64,000 nucleotides of DNA from Anthoceros angustus (taxonomy: Eukaryota > Streptophyta > Anthocerotopsida > Anthocerotales > Anthocerotaceae): NCBI GenBank assembly GCA_010909165.1, contig MU008174.1, positions 682,001 to 746,000 of the forward strand, in the 5' to 3' direction. Positions within the stretch are counted from its first letter, which is position 1. Each line of letters starts with the position of its first letter. The notes beneath the pieces were generated by a model. That model made no database searches and was not told where the DNA came from. It worked only from the letters and a program-made list of their open reading frames with translations. A program made the translations under genes and the position numbers. Below, piece after piece: positions 25,544-37,811 of the stretch.

Positions 25544-25989
25544 TTATTTGTGACCGATGATTTCTCTTTGGCACAAAATTAAACATGAATTGTGCGATTG
25601 TTGTCGTCAATGTCGATCCCCACGAACACGACCCATCTATGAAACGGTGTACTGATGTATATCTCGGACTATAATCTCTGGCCAAGCCTTGACAAGACCT
25701 TGGTACCGTGATACCATCACACATACGAAGGTTCTTCGTCACTAGCAAAGGCGTGCCATCACGTGTGTTGAGGAGCCCAAACGCCAGGCCAATTTCTCAG
25801 CATGGCCACACAATGCATCTTCCTTTTCACTCTCGGACATTGCCTCCAAAGACCAACCCCAGATGCACATGACCTCCGCCCTTGACCTCTCATTCAAAAC
25901 AGCTTTGATGATATTTGTGGTCTCTCCTCCCCAACGGTGAACTCGTGGACTTTGTTATTTAGTTCGATGCAGCCCGGCAGTTTCTTCTT
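25544..25989 (-). pseudogene. PPR-DYW 3'-tail fragment, unit 7/8 junction
   Basis: A full-length tail with local changes at CCAACCCCAGATGC and CATTCAAAACAGC. The GAAGGTTC form needed for the in-frame NLRMC zinc-motif reading is present. Confidence 0.8.
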
Positions 25990-26420
25990 ATTATGCTCTA
26001 AAAAAAATTAGTTTGACTTCAAAGTCCAAGGACACAAGTAATACACTTTGTTCGCTAAGACATACAAAAAATATCTATGATTATAAAAAGTAGTTGTTAA
26101 AGACCAAGGATCAAAGTAAAAAACAATTATGATTATAAAGAAGTGGCGGTTAAGACCATGGATCAAAGTAATTGACTTAGCTCGCTTAGACATATGTTAA
26201 AGACCAAGAATCAAAGTAAAAAATATGTATGATTATAAAAAGTGGTTGTTAAAGACCAAGGATCAAACTAATTAACTTAACTCGCTTAGACATACATTAA
26301 CTTATGATCGAAAAGAAACAAGTGGTCATACATTAACTTAGCAAGCATTCAATACATGGAGGAGTGGGTATACCATATTGATTATGTTTGTTTACTTTGA
26401 GTTTCACAAGGGCTTATACA

Positions 26421-27028
26421 ATGACGCCAAAGATAGAACTATGTGTTGCATTTTATATGACCTTGTTTTTTCGCTTTGTGCAATGGCATGAACACCAAGA
26501 TGACAAATATGTTGCAATTTATATGAACTTTCTTTTTTGGCTTTGTGCAATAGCATGAACACCAAAGTAAAATCACCTTGATGATGAGATCACATCCATT
26601 CAAGGTTTCCATGAACATTTCTATCAAAACACCATAGTGGCTATGGATATAGATGAGATGAATGGAAGATCTCTATTACTATTTTATAGAGTCTCCGTGG
26701 AACATTTCCATCAAAACATAGTGGTGGCTAGGTGGATATAGATGAGATGAATGGAAGATCTCTCTTTTACTATTTTACGTGTATGAAGACAATCCTCAAG
26801 AAGACCACGTTGTTCTTCAGCTTAACGGAGGACCCGGATGCTCTAGCTTTGATGGTTGGATATATGCACATGGGCCATTCAACTTTGTACCATCCAACCA
26901 ATATGGAGGGTTGCCAAATTTGGAAATGAGTCCAAATAGCTTATCCAAAGCTAATGTCATATAGTTTGATATTGGTGGTAGAGTAGGCTTTCCGTTTTAA
27001 AACAAAGTTTCATTGCAACACTAGCGAA
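26421..27028 (+). pseudogene. SCPL 5' relic (copy a), unit 8
   Basis: It begins ACAATGACGCC as in units 4 and 5. The second half is open as [20 protein letters not shown], followed by SKANVI and the shared stop, so the oxyanion block is intact in this relic. Confidence 0.75.
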
Positions 27029-27704
27029 GATGTCCTTGAAAAATGTAGTAGATAGCCAATCGAAATCCTATTGTTCCCGAATGTCATTCTTGGATATTCA
27101 AGTAACGCAAAATGTACCTCAAACAAACCTCAAGGCGCATGAATGTCCCACAACTAGGGCAACAATGGTAGTAGTGTTATCTCGGTCCTTTTAATTTCAA
27201 ACATCTATCCTAATCAAACTAAAATCCTAATGATTTTCATTTAAAACTAACTATTCTTAATTATGATGCCTTTCGCTATTGGGCTAATATTGGAGCATTA
27301 TCATCTAGAGTTATTGATTTCAAACTAAGTCATGTTAACAATAAACTAATGATCTAAAAGAAGCAAGTAGTGGTCAAGACCAAACACTTCAAAAACAAAA
27401 ACAAATATTTATTATGATCTAAAAGAAATAAGTGGTCAAGATTGATGATAAAGGACACAAGTAATACCCTTGGCTCACTAACTCATATTAAAAATCAATC
27501 TATAATAACAAAAATGAGTGGTTACCAAAGACCAAGGACCAAAGTAACGAACTTAAATTGCTTATTCATATGAAAAATATTTATCATCATCGAAAAGAAA
27601 TAAAGTGGTTATCGAGGACTAAGAGAACTTACTACTATATATGGAGGAGTGGGGATGCCATATTTATTATCTTTGTTTACTCGACTTTCTCAAGGGCTTA
27701 TACA

Positions 27705-29242
27705 ATGGCGACAAAGATAGGACTAGGCGTTGCATTTTGATGACCTTGTTTTTGGCTTTGTGCAATGGCATGAACACCAAAGTCTGAGATTACATTCATT
27801 CGAGGTTTCCATGGAACATTTCCATCGAAAACACTATGGTGGGTATGTGGATATAGATGAGAGGAATGGAAGATCTCTATTATTATTTTTAGAATCAAGG
27901 CAATCCTCAAAAGACCTGTTGTTCTTGGCTAACGGAGGACCCGGATGCTCTAGCTTTGATGGTTGGATATATGCACATGGGCTATTCAACTTTGTACCAT
28001 CCAAGCAACATGGAGGGTTGCCTCGATCCGAAATCAATCCAAATAGCTTATCGAAGCTAATGTTATATATTTGGACAGTCCTGCTGGAGTAGGCTTTTCG
28101 CTTTTAAAACAAATTGATTACAACACTAGCGACACAAAGACCGCCCAAGATACCCATGAGTTTCTCTTAAAGTGGTTCATGCTTTTTCCTCAATTTCAAG
28201 TATGTTTCTCTCTTTGCAATATATGTCTTTGTTTTTGTTCTTTTACAAGGGTATATGAAACTAATAAGCTAATACGGTCTGGTTTATTTATTTGGTTTTG
28301 CGGTCCAACCCTCCGATTTGAGTGGTGAATCTCAAGGTGTATATATACCTACTTTGGCAACACAGTTGACATTGGGATTAAAAGGAGTGCATCCGGTCTT
28401 GAACTTGAAAGGTTATGTCGTGGGAAATCCTTGGACGATGATGTATTAGATACCAATTCATATATTCCATGTCTTTATGGCATGGCTTTGATGTCACCTC
28501 AACAATATGAAGTACCAAGACAGATCAGAATAACAGCTTATTTACCGCCATACACCAAGTGTTTTGCAACATTAACCAGATTGATGATAGCACTACGATA
28601 TTAATGAGTATAATATCTTACAGCCTTGTTTCCATGATCCTCTCGGACATCGATGCATAACCAACCAAGAAGAATTTCGTAAAGTGGCCTTCCAAATAAA
28701 GTAGTGAAGGCTTCGCAACATACAATTTGGCAGTGACGCTTTGGGATTGAAGGATGCTCTTATTCCACCAAGCTAGAAGCGGTCCTATTAATGCTAAATG
28801 TAGTCATCGGGTGATGGTCCTGTTTTGACGATAGTCTTGCGACAAAGTGGTTGAACAATGACGCGGTAAGTGCTATTCATGCACAACCCACTCTATTGGT
28901 CAACCATGGGTTTTATGCAGATATCTTAACTTACAACCATGATGCAGAAGTATGATACCTTTCACAAAGAATTGACCAAACCTTAGGTTGCTGTGGCTTT
29001 ACTATTTAGTGGTGACCATGATTGTAATGTGCCTTACATAGGTACAAGAACATGGATCAAGGATCGGACTATAAGACCATCAAAGCTTGGCGCCTGGTAT
29101 GCCAATCAACAAGTGGTCGCTTTGTAGTAGCATATGATCGACCTATCTTTTGCAGCTTAAAGGTGCTGGACAGAGTAGCACAATGGAAACCTCGGAGTTC
29201 TTGGCTATGATTCAACGCTGGTTACAAACAAAGGAGCTTTGA
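27705..29242 (+). CDS. Serine carboxypeptidase-like protein, copy b, unit 8 (frame-broken as written)
   Basis: Exon 1 is open for about 115 codons through [28 protein letters not shown] and SKLM. An overlapping frame gives DSPAGVGFS and [18 protein letters not shown] up to the donor at 28200. The acceptor AG is altered (TTTTGCGGTCC). The elbow is GESQG. Units 5 and 8 are very alike at their variable sites, suggesting a recent common origin or gene conversion. Confidence 0.75.
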
Positions 29243-29561
29243 ATATAGATTAGAGGTCCAAGGTAGCAAGCATGATATCACTTCTATTCGGATAGTTGCT
29301 CTACCTAGTAGAAAGTTGAGAAACTGTTCCTATTTGTCCGCTGCTCATTCTCCAAAGCAATTGGAACTAATAACAATCAGCGTAGCAATCCAACAAGATG
29401 TCTTCCATTTGTGATACCGATGATTTGTCTTTGGCACAAAATTAAACATGAATTGTACGATACCTAGTACAAAGTTGAGAAATTGTTCCTATTTGTCCGC
29501 TGCTCATTCTCCTAGCATTGGAACTAATCACAATCAGCAGAGTAATCCAAGAGCATGTCTT

Positions 29562-30014
29562 TTATTTGTGACCGATGATTTCTCTTTGGCACAAAATTAA
29601 ACATGAATTGTGCGATTGTTGTCGCCAATGTCGATCCCCACACGAACACGACCCATCTATGAAACGTGTACTCGATGTATATCTCGGACTATAATCTCTC
29701 GGTTTTCAAGCCTTGACAAGACCTTGGTACTGTGATACCATCACACATACGAAGGTTCTTCGTCACTAGCAAAGGCGTGCCATCACGTGTGTTGAGGAGC
29801 CCAAACGCCAGGCCAATTTCTCAAGATGGCCACACAATGCATCTTCCTTTTCACTCGGACATTGCCTCCAAAGACCAACTCGGTATGCGGCACATGACCT
29901 CCGCCCTTCAGCCTCTCATTCAAGGTCGAGCTTTGATGATATTTGTGGTCTCTCCTCCCCAACGGTGAACTCGTGGACTTTGTTATTTAGTTCGATGCCC
30001 GGCAGCTTCTTCTT
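29562..30014 (-). pseudogene. PPR-DYW 3'-tail fragment, unit 8/9 junction
   Basis: A full-length tail with the CCCACACGAACACG form, which keeps [10 protein letters not shown] in frame, and the GAAGGTTC form at the zinc motif. It shares CTCAAGATGGCC with units 4, 6 and 10. Confidence 0.8.
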
Positions 30015-30427
30015 ATTATGCTCTAAAAAAATTAGTTTGACTTCAAAGTCCAAGGACACAAGTAATACACTTTGTTCGCTAAGACATACAAAAAATATCT
30101 ATGATTATAAAAAGTAGTTGTTAAAGACCAAGGATCAAAGTAAAAAACAATTATGATTATAAAGAAGTGGCGGTTAAGACCATGGATCAAAGTAATTGAC
30201 TTATGTTAAAGACCAAGAATCAAAGTAAAAAAATATGTATGATTATAAAAAGTGGTTGTTAAAGACCAAGGATCAAACTAATTAACTTAACTCGCTTAGA
30301 CATACATTAACTTATGATCGAAAAGAAACAAGTGGTCATACATTAACTTAGCGTACCAATACATGGAGGAGTGGGTATACCATATTGATTATGTTTGTTT
30401 ACTTTGAGTTTCACAAGGGCTTATACA

Positions 30428-31036
30428 ATGACGTCAAAGATAGAACTATGTGTTGCATTTTATATGACCTTGTTTTTGGCTTTGTGCAATGGCATGAACA
30501 CCAAGATGACAAATATGTTGCAATTTATATGAACTTTCTTTTTTGGCTTTGTGCAATAGCATGAACACCAAAGTAAAATCACCCTTGATGATGAGATCAC
30601 ATCCATTCAAGGTTTCCATAACATTTCTATCAAAACACCATAGTGGCTATGCGGATATAGATGAGATGAATGGAAGATCTCTCTATTACTATTTTATAGA
30701 GTCTCCGTGGAACATTTCCATCAAAACATAGTGGTGGCTAGGTGGATATAGATGAGATGAATGGAAGATCTCTTTACTATTTTACATATGAAGACAATCC
30801 TCAAGAAGACCCGTTGTTCTTCAGCTTAACGGAGGACTGGATGCTCTAGCTTTGATGGTTGGATATATGCACATGGGCCATTCAACTTTGTACCATCCAA
30901 CCAATATGGAGGGTTGCCAAATTTGGAAATGAGTCCAAATAGCTTATCCAAAGCAACTAATGTCATATAGTTTGATATTGGTGGTAGAGTAGGCTTTCCG
31001 TTTCGAAAACAAAGTTTCATTGCAACACTAGCGAAA
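30428..31036 (+). pseudogene. SCPL 5' relic (copy a), unit 9
   Basis: It has the common relic structure and stop. The signal-like region keeps ACGTCAAAG, with small losses at CCCTTGATG and ATCTCTTTACTA. Confidence 0.75.
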
Positions 31037-31712
31037 GATGTCCTTGAAAAATGTAGTAGATAGCCAATCGAAATCCTATTGTTCGAATGTCATTCTTGGA
31101 TATTCAAATGTAATCGCAAAATGTACCTCAAACAAACCTCAAGGCGCATGAATGTCCCACAACTAGGGCAACAATGGTAGTAGTGTTATCTCGGTCCTTT
31201 TAATTTCAAACATCTATCCTAATCAAACTAAAATCCTAATGATTTTCATTTAAAACTAACTATTCTTAATTATGATGCCTTCGCTATTGGGCTAATATTG
31301 GAGCATTATCATCTAGAGTTATTGATTTTCAAACTAAGTCATGTTAACAATAAACTAATGATCTAAAAGAAGCAAGTAGTGGTCAAGACCAAACACTTCA
31401 AAAACAAAAACAAATATTTATTATGATCTAAAAGAAATAAGTGGTCAAGATTGATGATAAAGGACACAAGTAATACCCTTGGCTCACTAACTCATATTAA
31501 AAATCAATCTATAATAACAAAAAATGAGTGGTTACAAAGACCAAGGACCAAAGTAACGAACTTAAATTGCTTATTCATATGAAAAATATTTATCATCATC
31601 GAAAAGAAATAAAGTGGTTATCGAGGACTAAGAGAACTTACTACTATATATGGAGGAGTGGGATGCCATATTTATTATCTTTGTTTACTCGACTTTCTCA
31701 AGGGCTTATACA

Positions 31713-33259
31713 ATGGCGACAAAGATAGGACTAGGCGTTGCATTTTTGATGACCTTGTTTTTGGCTTTGTGCAATGGCATGAACACCAAAGTCAGAGATT
31801 ACATCCATTCCGTGTTTCCATGGAACATTTCCATCGAAAACACTATGGTGGGTATGTGGATATAGATGAGAGGAATGGAAGATCTCTATTATTATTTTTA
31901 GAATCAAGGCAATCCTCAAAAGACCTCGTTGTTCTTTGGCTAAACGGAGGACCTGGATGCTCTAGCTTTGATGGTTGGATATATGCACATGGGCTATTCA
32001 ACTTTGTACCATCCAAGCAACATGGAGGGTTGCCCGATCTGAAATCAATCCAAATAGCTTATCGAAGCTAATGTTATATATTTGACAATCCTCATTGAGT
32101 AGGCTTTTCGTTGAAAACAAATTGATTACAACACTAGCGACACAAAGACCGCCCAAGATACCCATGAGTTTCTCTTAAAGTGGTTCATGCTTTTCCTCAA
32201 TTTCAAGTATGTTTCTCTTTGCAATATATGTCTTTGTTTTTGTTCTTTTACGTGGTATATGAAACTAATAAGCTAATACGGTCTGGTTTATTTATTTGGT
32301 TTTGCAGTCCAACCCTCAGATTTGAGTGGTGAATCTTGGGTGTATATATACCTACTTTGGCAACAGATTGACATTGGGATTAAAAGGAGTGCATCCAAGG
32401 TTGAACTTGAAAGGTTATGTCGTGGGAAATCCTTGGATGATGATGTATTAGATACCAATTCATATATTCCATGTCTTTATGGCATGGCTTTGATGTCACC
32501 TCAACAATATGAAGTACCAAGACAGATCAGAATAATGCTTATTTACCGCCATACACTCAAGTGTTTTGCAACATTAACGCAGATTGATGATAGCACTACG
32601 ATATTAATGAGTATAATATCTTACAGCCTTGTTTCCATGATCCCGGTCTTTCGACATCGATGCATAACCAACCAAGAAGAATTTGAAAGTGGCCTTCCAA
32701 ATAAAGTAGTGAAGGCTTCTCGCAACATACAATTTGGCCGGGCAGACGCTTGGGATTGAAGGATGCTCTTATTCCAAAGCTAGAAGCGGGTCCTATTAAT
32801 GCTAAACAGAGTCATCGGGTGATGGTCCCGTGTTTTGACGATAGTCTTGCGACAAAGTGGTTGAACAATGACGCATGGCGTTATTCATGCACAACCCACT
32901 CTATTGGTCAACCATGGGTTTTATGCACGATATCTTAACTTACAACCATGATGCAGAAGTATGATACCCTTTCACAAAGAATTGACCAAACCTTAGGTTA
33001 CAGTGGCTTTACTATTTAGTGGTGACCATGATTGTAATGTGCCTTACATAGGTACAAGAACATGGATCAAGGATCGGACTATAAGACCATCAAAGCTTGG
33101 CGCCGTGGTATGCCAATCAACAAGTGGCTGGCTTTGTAGTAGCATATGATCCTCGACCTATCTTTTGCAAGTTAAAGGTGCTGGACACGAGTAGCACAAT
33201 GGAAACTCATGGAGTTCTTGGCTATGATTCAACGCTGGTTACAAACAAAGGAGCTTTGA
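31713..33259 (+). CDS. Serine carboxypeptidase-like protein, copy b, unit 9 (best-preserved oxyanion block)
   Basis: This copy has the full 5-T signal-peptide run, so MATKIGLG and the hydrophobic core are in frame. Its oxyanion block is complete: [20 protein letters not shown]. Intron 32207-32307 is intact. Exon 2 is open for about 145 codons through GYVV-region, [12 protein letters not shown] and onward to [20 protein letters not shown], the longest uninterrupted stretch of exon 2 in the array. Breaks remain near the mature N-terminus, at DSPAG (GACAATCCTCATTGAG) and at GESW (TCTTGGGTG). Confidence 0.8.
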
Positions 33260-33578
33260 ATATAGATTAGAGGTCCAAGGTAGCAAGCATGATATCACTT
33301 CTATTCGGATAGTTGCTCTACCTAGTAGAAAGTTGAGAAACTGTTCCTATTTGTCTGCTCATTCTCCAAAGCAATTGGAACTAATAACAATCAGCAAGAG
33401 TAATCCAACAAAGATGTCTTCCATTTGTGATACCGATGATTTGTCTTTGGCACAAAATTAAACATGAATTGTACGATACCTAGTACAAAGTTGAGAAATT
33501 GTTCCTATTTGTCTGCTGCTCATTCTCCCTAGCAGCTTGGAACTAATCACAATCAGTAGTAATCCAAGAGCATGTCTT

Positions 33579-34039
33579 TTATTTGTGACCGATGATTTCT
33601 CTTTGGCACAAAATTAAACATGAATTGTGCGATTGTTGTCGCCAATGTCGATCCCCACACGAACACGACCCATCTATGAAACGGTGTACTCGATGTATAT
33701 CTCGGACTATAATCTCTCGGTTTTCAAGCCTTGACAAGACCTTGGTACCGCTGTGACATCATCACACATACGAAGGTTCTTCGTCACTAGCAAAGGCGTG
33801 CCATCACGTGTGTTGAGGAGCCCAAACGCCACAATTTCTCAAGATGGCCACACAATGCATCTTCCTTTTCACTCGGACATTGCCTCCAAAGACCAACTCG
33901 GTATGCGGCACATGACCTCCGCCCTTGACCTCTCATTCAAGGTACCGAGCTTTGATGATATTTGTGGTCTCTCCTCCCCAACGGTGAACTCGTGGACTTT
34001 GTTATTTAGTTCGATGCAGGCCCTGGCAGGCTTCTTCTT
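33579..34039 (-). pseudogene. PPR-DYW 3'-tail fragment, unit 9/10 junction
   Basis: The longest of the tail fragments. It retains the CCCACACGAACACG form, the GAAGGTTC form and GATGCAGGCCCTGGCAGG at the inner end. After the tail there is a shortened A run (CTCTAAAAAATTAG). Confidence 0.8.
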
Positions 34040-34465
34040 ATTATGCTCTAAAAAATTAGTTTGACTTCAAAGTCCAAGGACACAAGTAATACACTTTGTT
34101 CGCTAAGACATACAAAAAATATCTATGATTATAAAAAGTAGTTGTTAAAGACCAAGGATCAAAGTAAAAAACAATTATGATTATAAAGAAGTGGCGGTTA
34201 AGACCATGGATCAAAGTAATTGACTTAGCTCGCTTAGACATATGTTAAAGACCAAGAATCAAAGTAAAAATATGTATGATTATAAAAAGTGGTTGTTAAA
34301 GACCAAGGATCAAACTAATTAACTTAACTCGCTTAGACATACATTAACTTATGATCGAAAAGAAACAAGTGGTCATACATTAACTTAGCAGTACCAATAC
34401 ATAGAGGAGTGGGTATACCATATTGATTATGTTTGTTTACTTTGAGTTTCACAAGGGCTTATACA

Positions 34466-35077
34466 ATGACGTCAAAGATAGAACTATGTGTTGCATTTTA
34501 TATGACCTTGTTTTTTGGCTTTGTGCAATGGCATGAACACCAAGATGACAAATATGTTGCAATTTATATGAACTTTCTTTTTTGGCTTTGTGCAATAGCA
34601 TGAACACCAAAGTAAAATCACCCTTGGATGATGAGATCACATCCATTCAAGGTTTCCATGGAACATTTCTATCAAAACACCATAGTGGCTATGCGGATAT
34701 AGATGAGATGAATGGAAGATCTCTCTATTACTATTTTATAGAGTCTCCGTGGAACATTTCCATCAAAACATAGTGGTGGCTAGGTGGATATAGATGAGAT
34801 GAATGGAAGATCTCTCTTTACTATTTTACAGTATGAAGACAATCCTCAAGAAGACCTGTTGTTCTTCAGCTTAACGGAGGACGGATGCTCTAGCTTTGAT
34901 GGTTGGATATATGCACATGGGCCATTCAACTTTGTACCATCCAACCAATATGGAGGGTTGCCAAATTTGGAAATGAGTCCAAATAGCTTATCCAAAGCTA
35001 ATGTCATATAGTTTGATATTGGTGGTAGAGTAGGCTTTCCGTTTCGAAAACAAAGTTTCATTGCAACACTAGCGAAG
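34466..35077 (+). pseudogene. SCPL 5' relic (copy a), unit 10
   Basis: Its EITSIQGFHGTFLSKHH segment is intact and identical to that of unit 7. Unlike all other units the upstream sequence reads ATACATAGAGGAG instead of ATACATGGAGGAG. The shared stop is present. Confidence 0.75.
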
Positions 35078-35753
35078 ATGTCCTTGAAAAATGTAGTAGA
35101 TAGCCAATCGAAATCCTATTGTTCGAATGTCATTCTTGGATATTCAAAGCAGGCGCAAAATGTACCTCAAACAAACCTCAAGGCGCATGAATGTCCCACA
35201 ACTAGGGCAACAATGGTAGTAGTGTTATCTCGGTCCTTTTAATTTCAAACATCTATCCTAATCAAACTAAAATCCTAATGATTTTCATTTAAAACTAACT
35301 ATTCTTAATTATGATGCCTTTCGCTATTGGGCTAATATTGGAGCATTATCATCTAGAGTTATTGATTTCAAACTAAGTCATGTTAACAATAAACTAATGA
35401 TCTAAAAGAAGCAAGTAGTGGTCAAGACCAAACACTTCAAAAACAAAAACAAATATTTATTATGATCTAAAAGAAATAAGTGGTCAAGATTGATGATAAA
35501 GGACACAAGTAATACCCTTGGCTCACTAACTCATATTAAAAATCAATCTATAATAACAAAAAATGAGTGGTTACCAAAGACCAAGGACCAAAGTAACGAA
35601 CTTAAATTGCTTATTCATATGAAAAATATTTATCATTATCGAAAAGAAATAAAGTGGTTATCGAGGACTAAGAGAACTTACTACTATATATGGAGGAGTG
35701 GGGATGCCATATTTATTATCTTTGTTTACTCGACTTTCTCAAGGGCTTATACA

Positions 35754-37297
35754 ATGGCGACAAAGATAGGACTAGGCGTTGCATTTTTGATGACCTTGTT
35801 TTTGGCTTTGTGCAATGGCATGAACACCAAAGTCGAGATTACATCCATTCCGTTTCCATGGAACATTTCCATCGAAACACTATGGTGGGTATGTGGATAT
35901 AGATGAGAGGAATGGAAGATCTCTATTATTATTTTTAGAATCAAGGCAATCCTCAAAAGACCTGTTGTTCTTGGCTAAACGGAGGACCGGATGCTCTAGC
36001 TTTGATGGTTGGATATATGCACATGGGCTATTCAACTTTGTACCATCCAAGCAACATGGAGGGTTGCCCGATCCGGAAATCAATCCAAATAGCTTATCGA
36101 AAGCGCTAATGTTATATATTTGGACAGTCCTGCGGAGTAGGCTTTTCGTTTCGAAAACAAATTGATTACAACACTAGCGACACAAAGACCGCCCAAGATA
36201 CCCATGAGTTTCTCTTAAAGTGGTTCATGCTTTTTCCTCAATTTCAAGTATGTTTCTCTCTTGCAATATATGTCTTTGTTTTTGTTCTTTACGGTATATG
36301 AAACTAATAAGCTAATACGGTCTGGTTTATTTATTTGGTTTTGGTCCAACCCTCTCAGATTTGAGTGGTGAATCTTGGGCGGTGTATATATACCTACTTT
36401 GGCAACACAGATTGACATTGGGATTAAAAGGAGTGCATCCAGTCTTGAACTTGAAAGGTTATGTCGTGGGAAATCCTTGGACAGATGATGTATTAGATAC
36501 CAATTCATATATTCCATGTCTTTTATGGCATGGCTTTGATGTCACCTCAACAATATGAAGCGCCAAGATGCAGATGCTTATTTACCGCCATACACTCAAG
36601 TGTTTTGCAACATTAACGCAGATTGATGATAGCACTACGATATTAATGAGTATAATATCTTACAGCCTTGTTTCCATGATCCCGGTACTCGGACATCGAT
36701 GCATAACCAACCAAGAAGAATTTCGTAAAGTGGCCTTCCAAATAAAGTAGTGAAGGCTTCTCGCAACATACAATTTGGCGGCAGACGCTTTGGGATTGAA
36801 GGATGCTCTTATTCCAAAGCTAGAAGCGGGTCCTATTAATGCTAAGAGTCATCGGGTGATGGTCCCGTGTTTTGACGATAGTCTTGCGACAAAGTGGTTG
36901 AACAATGACGCAGTCAAGTGCTATTCATGCACAACCCACTCTATTGGTCAACCATGGGTTTTATGCACAGATATCTTAACTTACAACCATGATGCAGAAG
37001 TATGATACCCTTTCACAAAGAATTGACCGAAACCTTAGGTTACTGAGGGCTTTACTATTTAGTGGTGACCATGATTGTAATGTGCCTTACATAGGTACAA
37101 GAACATGGATCAAGGATCGGACTATAAGACCATCAAAGCTTGGCGCCGTGGTATGCCAATCAACAAGTGGTCGGCTTTGTAGTAGCATATGATCGACCTA
37201 TCTTTTGCAGCTTAAAGGTGCTGGACACAGTAGCACAATGGAAACTGCGGAGTTCTTGGCTATGATTCAACGCTGGTTACAAACAAAGGAGCTTTGA
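35754..37297 (+). CDS. Serine carboxypeptidase-like protein, copy b, unit 10 (next to intact PPR gene)
   Basis: The signal peptide is in frame (5-T run), giving about 60 open codons from MATKIGLG through EITSIPF. The donor is at 36248; the acceptor region reads GGTTTTGGTCC without AG. Exon 2 keeps GESWA, the open block DALGLKDALIPKLEAGPINAK then [36 protein letters not shown] and the stop. It converges on the intact PPR gene, whose probable stop lies about 320 bp further on, and so preserves the ancestral tail-to-tail arrangement. Confidence 0.75.
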
Positions 37298-37619
37298 ATA
37301 TAGATTAGAGGTCCAAGGTAGCAAGCATGATATCACTTCTATTCGGATAGTTGCTCTACCTAGTAGAAAGTTGAGAAACTGCTCCTATTTGTCCGCTGCT
37401 CATTCTCCAAAGCAATTGGAACTAATAACAATCAGCGTAGCAATCCAACAGCATGTCTTCCATTTGTGATACCGATGATTTGTCTTTGGCACAAAATTAA
37501 ACATGAATTGTACGATACCTAGTACAAAGTTGAGAAATTGTTCCTATTTGTCTGCTGCTCATTCTCCCTAGCAGTTGGAACTAATCACAATCAGCAGTAG
37601 CAATCCAAGAGCATGTCTT

Positions 37620-37811
37620 TTATTTGTGACCGATGATTTCTCTTTGGCACAAAATTAAACATGAATTGTGCGATTGTTGTCGTCAATGTCGATCCCCACG
37701 AACACGACCCATCTATGAAACGGTGTACTCGATGTATATCTCGGACTATAATCTCTCGGTTTTCAAGCCTTGACAAGACCTTGGTACCGCTGTGACAGTC
37801 ATCACACATAC
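37620..37811 (-). pseudogene. Out-of-frame remainder of the DYW domain of the PPR gene
   Basis: Below 37,812 the DYW domain continues in a different frame: [23 protein letters not shown] and HRFIDGSCS. These are the second zinc-binding CxxCH motif and the terminal region typical of DYW domains. The main frame is lost at 37,811-37,815, where the gene reads ACGAGGTTC and most array copies read ACGAAGGTTC. A second shift at CCCCACGAACACG removes two bases relative to CCCCACACGAACACG. If both are sequence errors, the true stop is the TAA complement at 37,620-37,622 and the protein ends [10 protein letters not shown] plus about 20 residues. Confidence 0.7.

Larger units (their letters stand above)
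1..37742. repeat. Tandem array of ~4-kb SCPL + PPR-tail units (10 units)
   Basis: Near-identical units repeat head to tail. Using the sequence at base 1 (ggactataatctct) as the boundary, the units are: U1 1-4006, U2 4007-8034, U3 8035-9529 (truncated), U4 9530-13504, U5 13505-17485, U6 17486-21639, U7 21640-25665, U8 25666-29685, U9 29686-33703 and U10 33704-37742. The boundary falls inside the PPR-derived segment, so each PPR tail straddles two units. The array runs into the left edge and ends at the right where the PPR homology continues into the full PPR gene. Long stretches are identical in all copies, while differences cluster at a fixed set of short sites. The unit itself contains older nested duplications: two SCPL 5' ends and two copies of a ~155-bp downstream block. 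Confidence 0.95.

Noticed and set aside
1-37742. rDNA, centromeric satellite or CRISPR-like array
   Set aside because: The units contain recognisable protein-coding exons with splice sites and a captured PPR end, not rRNA, short satellite monomers or spacers between identical short repeats.
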